Assembly (NCBI GenBank): GCA_030620375.1
Contig: JAUXEW010000035.1
Coordinates: 1-16,504, forward strand
Length of the DNA stretch: 16,504 nucleotides
Reading direction: 5' to 3'
From: Desulfobacteraceae bacterium
GTDB taxonomy: Bacteria > Desulfobacterota > Desulfobacteria > Desulfobacterales > UBA5616
This document shows positions 7,261 through 14,843 of the stretch, piece after piece. How positions within the stretch are numbered: the first letter of the stretch is position 1; each line of letters opens with the position of its first letter. The position numbers and the translations under genes were made by a program. The notes beneath the pieces are model-generated. The model was given only the letters and a program-made list of their open reading frames with translations. It was not told where the DNA came from and ran no database searches.

Positions 7261-9816
7261 ATGGATGACAAATCAATTTTAAAAATATTGTCCGGGGAAA
7301 GCAAAGACCTTAAAAACCTTCGGAAAAATATTGATATCGTTAAAGAATTTTTAGTACTTGTCAATAGAATTGATTCGCTTCCGGAGACGAACAGAAAGCT
7401 TTATGACGAAAGCCTAAGTCATTTTCAGGTTGTCGCAAAGGGAATCCCGCTGCAACAGCTTGAAAGATATTGCATCGCCTTTTTTGGCGCACCGGTAAAG
7501 CGGGCCGGGGAGTCTGCCCCCTTCAGGTTGAAATTCAATCCATCGGTGAAGTATATGGGTGAAGTTCGAATCGATCAGACATTTTTCATCCGAAAAACAA
7601 AAACCGGTGATTTTTACGGCGCCATATGGCCATGGATTAGGAAATCGGAATATCAAACCCTGCACCTCGGTTATTACTCCAAGACCTTGTCTGACCAGGA
7701 TTATAACAAGATCGAGGAGCTGGTCAGAAAAAGCACCCATACTAGAATTATTGAGGAAATGGAAGCCGGTATCGGGGGACAGATTCACGGTATCAGCCTT
7801 ACCGCATTCCTTCAAATGTCAGAGATGGAAAAGACGACTTGCACCTTGAAAGTAAAAAGTGGAGATAATACCGGTTACTTATATTTGAATAATGGCAACC
7901 TGGTCGATGGTAAAACGGGTGAACTGCAAGGCAGGGACGCTGCATATCGAATCATAAACTGGGACAATGTCAACATTGAAATTGACAAGGAGAGTAAACA
8001 ACAGAAAAAGGTAATCAACGAACCGTTAATGCATATCTTAATGGAAAGCCTTAAGATTAAAGATGAGGCGGAATCTGAAGAGATTAAAGCAACGCCGGCG
8101 GAACAAATCCCGGCAAAGGAGATTGCAGACGAAGATGTGGAACCGGCTGAAAAAGAAGCCTTAGCCGAAGCGGCGGCTGAAACCCCATCCGAAGAAACGG
8201 TAGAAAAAGAAAAAGCGCCTGAGGAGCTCGGCACCCTGAAAAGATGGATCCGGGATCCCGCCAAAAAGCGCCTTTTGAGGTTGTCTTTATTAGGGGGCGC
8301 CCTGGTCTTAATAATCTCTTTTGGGTCGTGGTTCTCTGTAAGATGGATAGAATCAAGCCGGATGAAAAAAGGATATCAAGCCATTCTGGAAAAGGTTGAA
8401 AAACAGCCGGAACTTGCAGAAAAGGAGAATATGTTAACCGATTTTATTAATGCTCACGATCCCGGCGCCCTCACCGGTAAGGTGCATCAAAAACTTAATG
8501 AAATCAGAGTCTTAATGGATAAAAATCTTTATAATGAAACCATCGACAAGGTAAAGGCATTACCGTTAACCTTTGATTATGATAAAAAAGCAAAAACGCT
8601 TTATGATTACTATTTAGTTCAATTTCCCAAAGGAAAATACGCCGCTAAAATGAAGCGTCATATTTCGGAAATTCCGAAACTGGTGGATGACACCCAGTAC
8701 AACCATCTGGCAACGACCGAATGGGAAAATGAGGAAGAAAAAATTGAAGCTTACAAACAGTACCTGCATAATCACCCCAAAGGTAAACATCGTGATGAAG
8801 TTGAGGGATTTCTCATTGAAATTATCGAGGATAGGTATAATGGCATCAAACAAGGCATAAACAGTTGTGAACAGAAAAAAGAATGGGCCCCATGTATTGG
8901 GCAATGCAATACGTTTTTGGCGAGTTTTGATAATACCTATCGTACCGCTGAAATAAGAGAAATAAGGAATTCCATGCAGGATAAACAAGATCTTGCGGAA
9001 CTACATCAAAAAGCGGAGACGAAAGGGGGCGATTATGCCGCCATCATAAAGATCTACGCCGGGTATGTGGACCGTAACCCGGATTCATCGATCAAACCGG
9101 TTGTTCGGGAAGAAATCAGCCGTCTGGAAAAACAGATCAAAGATAAACGGAATTGGGAAACCACACTTGCCTATAGCCGGGACCCGGCGATTGATATTGC
9201 AAAAAAAATCGAAAGACTCGGTCAGTATGCTGATCAAAACCGGTCGGGACCTTATTTGAATGAAGCAAGATCACTGTTAGACCATCTTCAAGAATTAAAG
9301 CAGGATGCAGACCGGAAGCAACAGTTAGAGACGGAACAAGAAAGAAAAGAAGCATTGTTGCGCAGGGAAACGGTGCAGAAAAAACAGCAGCAAGCTCGCC
9401 TGAACAGGGAATTTTCAAGAATCCGGGGGAAAATAAAACTATCCGGGGGAAAATATGTGGATAACGGCAACGGAACGCTTACCGACAAAAGAACCGGTAT
9501 GATGTGGTGTATATTGGATTCGACTATTGTATCCGGCAAATGTCTGAATTATCAATCCGCCCTTCAATATGTCAACGGCCTAACCACCGGTGGATTTACA
9601 GACTGGCGGTTACCCACATTCAGCGAATTGGCGGGAATATATAAACAGGACCCTTATTTCCCCTCAGGCAGTACAAAATGGTTTTGGACTTCGGAAACGT
9701 TTATAAAAGGATATCATGAAATGGTCGGCATTGTCACCTCAAGGCAGGAAGATGTTTTTGAGAGAGAATATGTTACCACAAAAGAATGCGGCACAGTTCA
9801 TGCGGTGAGGCCCTAA
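7261..9816 (+). CDS. Transmembrane protein: cytoplasmic DUF4388 (PATAN) - TM helix - periplasmic repeats - Lcl_C/DUF1566
   Basis: About 851 residues. Numbering here counts an in-frame GTG at 7258 as residue 1; I prefer the ATG at 7261, which is better spaced from AGG at 7251-7253. Residues 1-165 are an unrecognised N-terminal region. About 172-243 match a DUF4388/PATAN domain (GISLTAFLQMSEM, GYLYLNNGNLVDG). About 265-325 form an acidic Glu/Ala/Pro-rich hinge. One membrane helix lies at about 339-361 after a basic KKR, predicting N-terminus inside. About 370-700 are helical and charged, with repeated YxxYLxxxPKGK units near 8607-8640 and 8758-8787 that look TPR-like. About 725-852 form a DUF1566/Lcl_C domain (DNGNGTLTDKRTGMMW, FTDWRLPTFSEL). 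It may link an outside signal to a cytoplasmic partner; no partner is visible. The histidine phosphatase gene follows after 20 bases. Confidence 0.82.
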   Translation: MDDKSILKILSGESKDLKNLRKNIDIVKEFLVLVNRIDSLPETNRKLYDESLSHFQVVAKGIPLQQLERYCIAFFGAPVKRAGESAPFRLKFNPSVKYMGEVRIDQTFFIRKTKTGDFYGAIWPWIRKSEYQTLHLGYYSKTLSDQDYNKIEELVRKSTHTRIIEEMEAGIGGQIHGISLTAFLQMSEMEKTTCTLKVKSGDNTGYLYLNNGNLVDGKTGELQGRDAAYRIINWDNVNIEIDKESKQQKKVINEPLMHILMESLKIKDEAESEEIKATPAEQIPAKEIADEDVEPAEKEALAEAAAETPSEETVEKEKAPEELGTLKRWIRDPAKKRLLRLSLLGGALVLIISFGSWFSVRWIESSRMKKGYQAILEKVEKQPELAEKENMLTDFINAHDPGALTGKVHQKLNEIRVLMDKNLYNETIDKVKALPLTFDYDKKAKTLYDYYLVQFPKGKYAAKMKRHISEIPKLVDDTQYNHLATTEWENEEEKIEAYKQYLHNHPKGKHRDEVEGFLIEIIEDRYNGIKQGINSCEQKKEWAPCIGQCNTFLASFDNTYRTAEIREIRNSMQDKQDLAELHQKAETKGGDYAAIIKIYAGYVDRNPDSSIKPVVREEISRLEKQIKDKRNWETTLAYSRDPAIDIAKKIERLGQYADQNRSGPYLNEARSLLDHLQELKQDADRKQQLETEQERKEALLRRETVQKKQQQARLNREFSRIRGKIKLSGGKYVDNGNGTLTDKRTGMMWCILDSTIVSGKCLNYQSALQYVNGLTTGGFTDWRLPTFSELAGIYKQDPYFPSGSTKWFWTSETFIKGYHEMVGIVTSRQEDVFEREYVTTKECGTVHAVRP

Positions 9817-9836
9817 TCAATAAAGGGAAGGCAAAT

Positions 9837-10385
9837 ATGGCAAGACTTTACCTTGTTCGGCATGGAAAGGCGGCTTACGGATGGGGAGAAGAAAAAGATC
9901 CCGGGCTGAGTGAACTGGGTCGAATACAGGCAGCGTCAACCGCCCAGGTGTTGGAACCGCTGGGCCCTTTGCCCTTAGTGACCAGCCCCCTGGCCCGCAC
10001 CCGGGAGACAGCGGCACCGCTGGCAAAAATCTGGGACGGCACACCCCTTATAGAGCCACGGATTGCGGAAATCCCTTCACCTTCTGACGTCATTACGGAT
10101 CGAATCGAATGGCTGAGAGCCGTAATGACGGATAGATGGCCGAATTTAGATAAAGGCCTTCAGGCTTGGCGCCAAGGGGTTGTTGGCACGTTAAATTCCT
10201 TAAGTGAAGATACCGTAGTGGTCAGCCATTTTATCGCCATTAACGTAGCCGTGGGGGAAGCAATCGGTGACGATCGGGTGGTAGTATTTAAACCGGACAA
10301 CACATCCGTGACGATACTGGAAACAAAGCATAAAGAGCTCGCCCTCATTAAACTGGGCGTTGAGGACGAGACGATTGTCCTGTAA
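9837..10385 (+). CDS. Histidine phosphatase family protein (phosphoglycerate mutase-like)
   Basis: A 182-residue branch-2-like histidine phosphatase. The phosphohistidine site is RHG at residues 8-10 (LVRHGKA), SPLARTRETA at 50-59 supplies conserved Arg54, and the second catalytic His is His131 in VVSHF. Together these define the phosphate pocket of a cytoplasmic phosphomonoesterase or mutase; the substrate is unknown. The ATG at 9837 is chosen because AAAGGGAAGG lies just upstream and because the protein then begins directly with the family core (MARLYLVRHG). The frame is open further upstream to 9786, but that extension overlaps the previous gene and adds unrelated residues. It lies 20 bases after the DUF4388/Lcl_C gene and is likely cotranscribed with it. 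Confidence 0.9.
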   Translation: MARLYLVRHGKAAYGWGEEKDPGLSELGRIQAASTAQVLEPLGPLPLVTSPLARTRETAAPLAKIWDGTPLIEPRIAEIPSPSDVITDRIEWLRAVMTDRWPNLDKGLQAWRQGVVGTLNSLSEDTVVVSHFIAINVAVGEAIGDDRVVVFKPDNTSVTILETKHKELALIKLGVEDETIVL

Positions 10386-10389
10386 CACC

Positions 10390-10408
10390 TCAACTGAGCG
10401 AAAGTTGA
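10390..10408. terminator. Small hairpin between convergent genes
   Basis: TCAACT at 10390-10395 pairs with AGTTGA at 10403-10408 around a 7-base loop, in the 29-base gap between the histidine phosphatase (+) and the LysM protein (-). Position suits a shared terminator, but the stem is only six base pairs and lacks a T-run on either side, so this is tentative. Confidence 0.25.
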
Positions 10409-10414
10409 AGCGGC

Positions 10415-11101
10415 CTATTCTTTGATTCGCAATTTCTGACCCGGATAAATCACCGCCCCCTGTTTTAAGTTATTCAGCCTAATCAGTTCGGATTCCTTTG
10501 TACCATACCGAAGGGCGATCCTATACAAATTCTCACCTTTTCGTACAATATGATACTCAATTTCCGCCGATTTTTCCGGTTCCTTAACCTTCGGTTTTTC
10601 GGAAGGCGGCATCACTTTGGTCCGGGCAGCACTTTTTTTAAGATCCTCGATATTTTTTTCCAATCTACTGGTTTTCAAGGCCAGGAGAGATTCTAATTTA
10701 TCTATTCGATCAATGATTTGCTTGCCGGCGGCAGAATCCGATTCATTCTGTGCTAGTTTCTGATAGACCTTCTCGAGACTGCTGACCTGACCCTCCAGAT
10801 TTTCGAGTCTCGTATTCAGCGATAAAATTCTGCCGTTTTCCGATATCCGCTTTGGTTTCGGAACTAATAGAAAAAGAAGGATCAAGATGACCAGCACCAC
10901 TCCCAGCCATCCGATGGATAAGCGGGGAAGTTTAAAAAATCTTGAAAGAAAACCACCGTTCCGCCCTTTTCCAAAAGATGAGTATTCCATTTCATCACCA
11001 GAATTCGGATCATCACCAAACTTCGGTAATGGTTCCTCGTATTCCCCTTCTGCTAATTCTTCTTCAATGTCATCATTATCATGGGTTCCTTTCTCATCCA
11101 T
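10415..11101 (-). CDS. Single-pass membrane protein with C-terminal LysM domain
   Basis: A 228-residue protein. Residues 1-50 are strongly acidic and probably cytoplasmic, a basic patch (RFFKLPR) precedes one membrane helix at about 62-80, a coiled coil covers about 88-158, a Lys/Pro/Glu-rich linker follows, and a LysM domain occupies about 183-226 (YHIVRKGENLYRIALRYG and INxxQ-like end IYPGQKLRIKE). LysM domains bind peptidoglycan GlcNAc, so the protein probably tethers the inner membrane to the cell wall through a coiled-coil spacer. The start is supported by GGAGG eight bases upstream on the minus strand. The upstream alpha/beta hydrolase gene is on the same strand after 136 bases; joint transcription is possible but not shown. 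Confidence 0.85.
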   Translation of the reverse strand: MDEKGTHDNDDIEEELAEGEYEEPLPKFGDDPNSGDEMEYSSFGKGRNGGFLSRFFKLPRLSIGWLGVVLVILILLFLLVPKPKRISENGRILSLNTRLENLEGQVSSLEKVYQKLAQNESDSAAGKQIIDRIDKLESLLALKTSRLEKNIEDLKKSAARTKVMPPSEKPKVKEPEKSAEIEYHIVRKGENLYRIALRYGTKESELIRLNNLKQGAVIYPGQKLRIKE

Positions 11102-11237
11102 AAATAAACCTCCACGTTTATTTTTACCCGATCGTTCTCATCTCATCCGAAAAGCCTTAACGGCGCATGGCACGATTTTTCTACCCTGCTTGCATGCAGC
11201 TGCATACCGGCATGTACAACAAGCACGAAGCCCACTG

Positions 11238-12164
11238 TTAATGGAGCAACATCCCGGTGAACCGATCAAACGCATTCCAAAATTCGGATTGAACGGTATC
11301 GGATTCTTTTAGAATTTCATGCCGGGCTCCTTTAATCAATATAAATTTGCAGTTGGGCATTTTCAGGCAGATATTCTGTTGCGCCTTGATGGACACAATT
11401 TGATCCGATCCGGCACTAACAATGAGCAATGGGGTTTCAATCGATTCCGCATATCCGGGTGAATGTATGATTTTGATGGAATCAAAGGCAGCGGAAAGCC
11501 ACCCGTACGTCACACCGCCCAATGCCAAGTCGGAATTTTCAATTACCGCATTGATATGATCCATGTATCGTAAAGGGTCGGACGTGAGCCTGTTTCCGTT
11601 AAACTTTTGATTCCCAGGAATATAATCACCACTGCCGATAGCATATGAGTGAGCCTTTCCGGCATTCAGCATAATCCGGGTCAATAGACGAACAGACCAA
11701 CCGGGCAAGGGATGTGTATTGGTATCGATCATGGGTGCCGTCAATACGGCCCCTTCAATCATCCCCGGATAATCATGAATAAAGCGGGTCGCAATATGTC
11801 CACCCATGGAATGTGCGATCATCATAAGCGGTTTTACGGCACGGGGTTTAACGATTTCTACGAGCATCGCTTTTAGATCCGAAATATAGTCTTGAAAATC
11901 GTTGACATGCCCTTTGTGCCGGTCCGGCAATAGTCGAGTGGAAAGCCCCTGGCCCCGCCAATCAAAGCTGTATACATCAAACCCGCTTTGATTCAGCTTT
12001 TGTATGGGTTCGGCGTATTTTTCCAAAAACTCGGACCTTCCGTTTAAAAGGACAATCGAACCTTTAGGTTCCTCATTACACGTCCATATCCCATATCGAA
12101 TGAAAACGCCGTCCTGAATGGAAAAAAAATTAATATCGGTGGATGCTCGCTTTGTATAGCCCAT
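11238..12164 (-). CDS. Alpha/beta hydrolase, lysophospholipase/monoacylglycerol lipase-like
   Basis: A 308-residue alpha/beta hydrolase of the PldB/monoglyceride lipase type (serine aminopeptidase S33-like fold). The nucleophile is Ser119 in the elbow AHSMGG (Ala in place of the first Gly, common in this group), the acid is Asp254 in SAGSDQIV and the base is His282 in GARHEIL. An oxyanion-side motif is seen in LLNGRSEFLEKY, and FDWRGQGLS is typical for the family. It should hydrolyse an ester such as a lysophospholipid or monoacylglycerol in the cytoplasm; no signal peptide is seen. It is divergent from the aminopeptidase gene, with 223 bases between them. Confidence 0.9.
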   Translation of the reverse strand: MGYTKRASTDINFFSIQDGVFIRYGIWTCNEEPKGSIVLLNGRSEFLEKYAEPIQKLNQSGFDVYSFDWRGQGLSTRLLPDRHKGHVNDFQDYISDLKAMLVEIVKPRAVKPLMMIAHSMGGHIATRFIHDYPGMIEGAVLTAPMIDTNTHPLPGWSVRLLTRIMLNAGKAHSYAIGSGDYIPGNQKFNGNRLTSDPLRYMDHINAVIENSDLALGGVTYGWLSAAFDSIKIIHSPGYAESIETPLLIVSAGSDQIVSIKAQQNICLKMPNCKFILIKGARHEILKESDTVQSEFWNAFDRFTGMLLH

Positions 12165-12263
12165 TTTGTAGAATCCGAAATCTTTATCGAAGGTGCCATC
12201 AGATGTTGACTGTTTACGAAGCCATCAATGTTTTATTTCCCTGAAAAGCAGATAGATGATGGG

Positions 12264-12292
12264 TTGACCTTCAATCTGTTTTTTACTATGCA
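12264..12292 (+). promoter_or_regulatory. Candidate sigma-70-type promoter for the aminopeptidase gene
   Basis: TTGACC at 12264-12269 is followed, after 17 bases, by TATGCA at 12287-12292, about 95 bases before the aminopeptidase start. The -35 box is good and the -10 box is weak. A second TTGACT at 12206-12211 has only a poor -10. The region also separates two divergent genes, so other signals may be present. Confidence 0.25.
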
Positions 12293-12387
12293 TGGTCGTG
12301 AAAAGCAACCGTTACAGATCCGGTATTTGATCCCACCTAAACCGGCCAACGGGCTAACCGGCACACTTTTTTTAAAGGAGGGAAACC

Positions 12388-13587
12388 ATGTTTACGAACA
12401 CGCAACTTGAACGGTATGCGGATGTTCTGTTGTGGGGGCTTAAAACCGCCCGGTCGGATAAATACAAGAAAAATGACATCATCCTCATCCGGTATCATAT
12501 GCCGGCCATAAAGCTCGCGGAAATCCTTTATGCCAGGTTGTTGGATATGGGGATGAATCCCGTCCAGCGAGTGGACCTCACCGCGGCTATGGAGCTTTCT
12601 TTTTATGGTCGCTCAAACCCCAGACAGATCATATTTCAAGCTCCGGGAGATCAAGTGCTCTATGAAAACCTTCATGGAAGCATCTTCGTCCACGCCCCGG
12701 AATCGATTACCCATTTAAGCGACGTTGACCCCAAAAAAATCGGAAAGGCAGCCGTCGCCAGGAAATATCTTCGGGATATTTTCACCCGTCGTGAGGAGCA
12801 AGGCCTGTTTGGCTGGACGCTTTGCGCCTATCCTACTGCGGAACAAGCCAAACATGCCGACTTATCATTAAAAGAATACGCGAATCAGATTGCTCGGGCT
12901 TGTTTCTTAAACAGGCCATCACCTGTTGAAGAATGGCAAACCATTTATAAGCACGCGGTTACCATTAAAAAATGGCTAAACCGGATGGCGGTAAAATATT
13001 ATCATGTGGAATCGGACCATATCGACCTTATGGTTACCCCGGGAGAACGGAGAAAATGGATCGGCGTTTCAGGACATAACATTCCCAGTTTCGAACTGTT
13101 TATTTCTCCTGACTGGCGGGGAACCAACGGCATTTATTATGCCGATCAACCTTCCTATCGAAGCGGCAACTATGTCAATAATGTCCGACTGGAATTTAAA
13201 AACGGCGCTGCAGTTCAAATCGAAGCTCAAGCCGGTGAGGATTTCGTCGTCAAACAACTCTCTATGGATAAAGGCGCAAACAAACTGGGTGAATTTTCAC
13301 TAACGGACAAACGATTTTCCCGGATTAATAAATTTATGGCGAATACGCTTTTTGATGAAAATTATGGCGGGAAATTCGGCAACTGCCACGTGGCCCTGGG
13401 ATCTTCCTATTCGGATACTTATAATGGAAATCCAAAGGAATTAACCAAAGAACTGAAAAAAGAACTTGGGTTTAATGATTCAGCATTGCATTGGGATTTG
13501 GTAAATACCGAAAAGAAACGGGTGACCGCCCATATAACAAGCGGCAACCGCATTACCATCTATGAAAACGGGAAATTTAATTATTGA
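12388..13587 (+). CDS. Metallo-aminopeptidase, peptidase family M29 (AmpS/thermophilic aminopeptidase type)
   Basis: A 399-residue protein of usual M29 length that removes N-terminal amino acids from peptides in the cytoplasm using two metal ions. The expected ligands can be placed: Glu236 in NIPSFELFISPD, Glu302 in LGEFSL, His334 in NCHVALGSSY with Tyr341, and His368/Asp370 in LHWDLV. Spacing of the two Glu (66 residues), of His to Tyr (7) and of the last His to Asp (2) agrees with the family. The C-terminal ITIYENGKF strand closes the fold. AAAGGAGGG about seven bases upstream makes the ATG at 12388 secure. The gene appears to stand alone, divergent from the hydrolase and convergent with the PHP gene. 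Confidence 0.92.
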   Translation: MFTNTQLERYADVLLWGLKTARSDKYKKNDIILIRYHMPAIKLAEILYARLLDMGMNPVQRVDLTAAMELSFYGRSNPRQIIFQAPGDQVLYENLHGSIFVHAPESITHLSDVDPKKIGKAAVARKYLRDIFTRREEQGLFGWTLCAYPTAEQAKHADLSLKEYANQIARACFLNRPSPVEEWQTIYKHAVTIKKWLNRMAVKYYHVESDHIDLMVTPGERRKWIGVSGHNIPSFELFISPDWRGTNGIYYADQPSYRSGNYVNNVRLEFKNGAAVQIEAQAGEDFVVKQLSMDKGANKLGEFSLTDKRFSRINKFMANTLFDENYGGKFGNCHVALGSSYSDTYNGNPKELTKELKKELGFNDSALHWDLVNTEKKRVTAHITSGNRITIYENGKFNY

Positions 13588-13591
13588 TGGC

Positions 13592-13620
13592 GTCGTAAAA
13601 AGTCCAAGTTCTGCGTTGCG
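13592..13620. repeat. Truncated third copy of the inverted-repeat family
   Basis: GTCGTAAAAAGTCCAAGTTC followed by TGCGTTGCG starts five bases after the aminopeptidase stop codon. It matches the end of the element at 7023-7238 (reverse strand GTCTCGTAAAAAGTCCAA, and TGCGTTGCG further in), but lacks a TC and has no opposite terminal repeat before the PHP gene at 13670. This is a solo or degraded half-element filling the 82-base gap between two convergent genes. Confidence 0.6.
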
Positions 13621-13669
13621 GTTCAACAGACGAAGATATCGGTTGCAAGGGGTGTATCTGAAGTGACGT

Positions 13670-14305
13670 TTAAAGAAATTTTAAGGCATTCTCCTGCATG
13701 ATTTGAAAATCCTGCTCCGTTAAACCGGCGCCGCAAACAACCTGTTTAGCCATTTTAGCGTCAATCAAATCCTCCGGACCGTGCGCATCCGTATTGACAA
13801 CCAGTTTTGCCCCGACTTCTCGTGCAAGCTTTGCGACATGTCCGTTGGTTAAAGAATGCCCTTTCCGAGCTGTGATCTCCAACAAAATGCCCTTTTCTCT
13901 GGCTTTCGTCACCGCTGCCCTGGTAATGAGTCCGGGGTGAGCCAACACATCAATGCACGCCTCCAGTGCGGCGTCGTTGGTACCGGGAGCAACCGGCTCG
14001 ACAATGGTCTCGCCATGGACGACAATAATTCTGGCTCCCAGCGCACGCGCCTTCTCGGCGGCATCACCGATTAAGCCAGGGGGTACGTGAGTTATTTCAA
14101 TCCCCGGAACTACCCGGATTTGCAGCACGCGGTTCAACTCTTTCGAAATTGCAACAATTCTGGGGACGATCCAGTCAATGTTCGAGGAATCCCCATGGTC
14201 GGTTATGGCGATTCCTTTTAATCCTAAAACTTCCGCCCGGCGAACGAGTTCAGCCGGTATAAGTGAACCGTCAGAAAATACCGTATGCGTATGAAGATCA
14301 ATCAT
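13670..14305 (-). CDS. PHP-domain phosphoesterase (histidinol-phosphatase-like)
   Basis: A 211-residue PHP-superfamily metal-dependent hydrolase. Metal-binding motifs are in order: HTH and Asp in DLHTHTVFSDG (His5, His7, Asp12), ITDHGD (His37), GIEITH (Glu70), VVHGE (His98), LAHPG (His123) and NTDAHG (Asp173, His175). This complete set implies an active phosphoesterase; the exact substrate is not evident, and the usual 'histidinol phosphatase' label is only a family name. The ATG at 14305 is preferred over an in-frame TTG one codon upstream; AAGG lies nine bases before the ATG. It is the last gene of the minus-strand cluster, 46 bases after the bifunctional nuclease gene. Confidence 0.9.
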   Translation of the reverse strand: MIDLHTHTVFSDGSLIPAELVRRAEVLGLKGIAITDHGDSSNIDWIVPRIVAISKELNRVLQIRVVPGIEITHVPPGLIGDAAEKARALGARIIVVHGETIVEPVAPGTNDAALEACIDVLAHPGLITRAAVTKAREKGILLEITARKGHSLTNGHVAKLAREVGAKLVVNTDAHGPEDLIDAKMAKQVVCGAGLTEQDFQIMQENALKFL

Positions 14306-14351
14306 CAATTATTGCCTTGAAGCCATCTCAAATCTCAATTCTGTGGTTTAC

Positions 14352-14843
14352 CTACGTTTTCCCAAAATCATCCGGTGAAAGATTTTCTAAATATTCGGCC
14401 CATTTCTTACCTTCTTCACTGGTGTCCAGAGCTTCGCCGCTCTTTTCCCTTATTTTCGATCCTTCAATAACCTTGTCATCTACAAATATAGGGGCATCAA
14501 ATCGAAGGGCAATGGCAATAGCGTCGCTCGGACGGGCATCCATGCTGAAGGTTTCGTCTTTGGAAATAAAATGGATCAAGGCGTAATAGGTATTGTCCTT
14601 TAAATCGCATATCTCTACCCTTGACACCGAAATTTTCTGTAAATCTAAAAAATTTTTAAAAAGATCATGGGTCATGGGACGATCGAACTTGATATTTTTA
14701 AGCGCCGACGCAATGGAAGTGGCTTCCAGCAACCCGATCCATATGGGGATCGTCTGCTCACTTTCTTCTGACTTTAATAAAATAATAGGGGTATTGGATG
14801 CCGGATCCACTGCCAAACCCGCCAGTACCATCTTACGCAGCAT
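14352..14843 (-). CDS. Bifunctional nuclease family protein (DUF151/BFN)
   Basis: A 163-residue protein carrying the DUF151 signature: IPIWIGLLEATSIASAL, RPMTHDLF, and the highly conserved DARPSDAIAIALRFDAPIFV (split here around the central SDA). Plant BFN1 relatives have DNase/RNase activity, but the role of bacterial members is poorly defined. A short acidic C-terminal UvrB/UvrC-like tail (EEGKKWAEYLENLSPDDFGK) resembles the extension seen in many bacterial members. The start overlaps the end of miaB by 11 bases, with AAAGGA about ten bases upstream inside miaB, which indicates cotranscription and probably coupled translation. Confidence 0.9.
   Translation of the reverse strand: MLRKMVLAGLAVDPASNTPIILLKSEESEQTIPIWIGLLEATSIASALKNIKFDRPMTHDLFKNFLDLQKISVSRVEICDLKDNTYYALIHFISKDETFSMDARPSDAIAIALRFDAPIFVDDKVIEGSKIREKSGEALDTSEEGKKWAEYLENLSPDDFGKT

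Noticed and set aside
9786..9836. Upstream extension of the histidine phosphatase
   Set aside because: It overlaps the preceding CDS, and the ATG at 9837 has a good ribosome-binding site and begins directly with the family core.
11102..11237. TGCATGCAGCTGCAT-like palindromic stretch between the LysM and hydrolase genes
   Set aside because: Short overlapping GCATGC/GCAGCTGC palindromes without spacing typical of an operator and without a regulator gene nearby; could be chance.
12228..12410. 60-codon plus-strand frame upstream of the aminopeptidase
   Set aside because: It overlaps the strong AAAGGAGGG and start of the aminopeptidase, lacks a ribosome-binding site and has no recognisable motif.
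3131..13620. Possibility that the recurring GTCTCGTAAAAA units are CRISPR repeats or phage attachment sites
   Set aside because: Copies are kilobases apart, inverted in pairs and of unequal length; no spacers, cas genes, integrase or tRNA are present.
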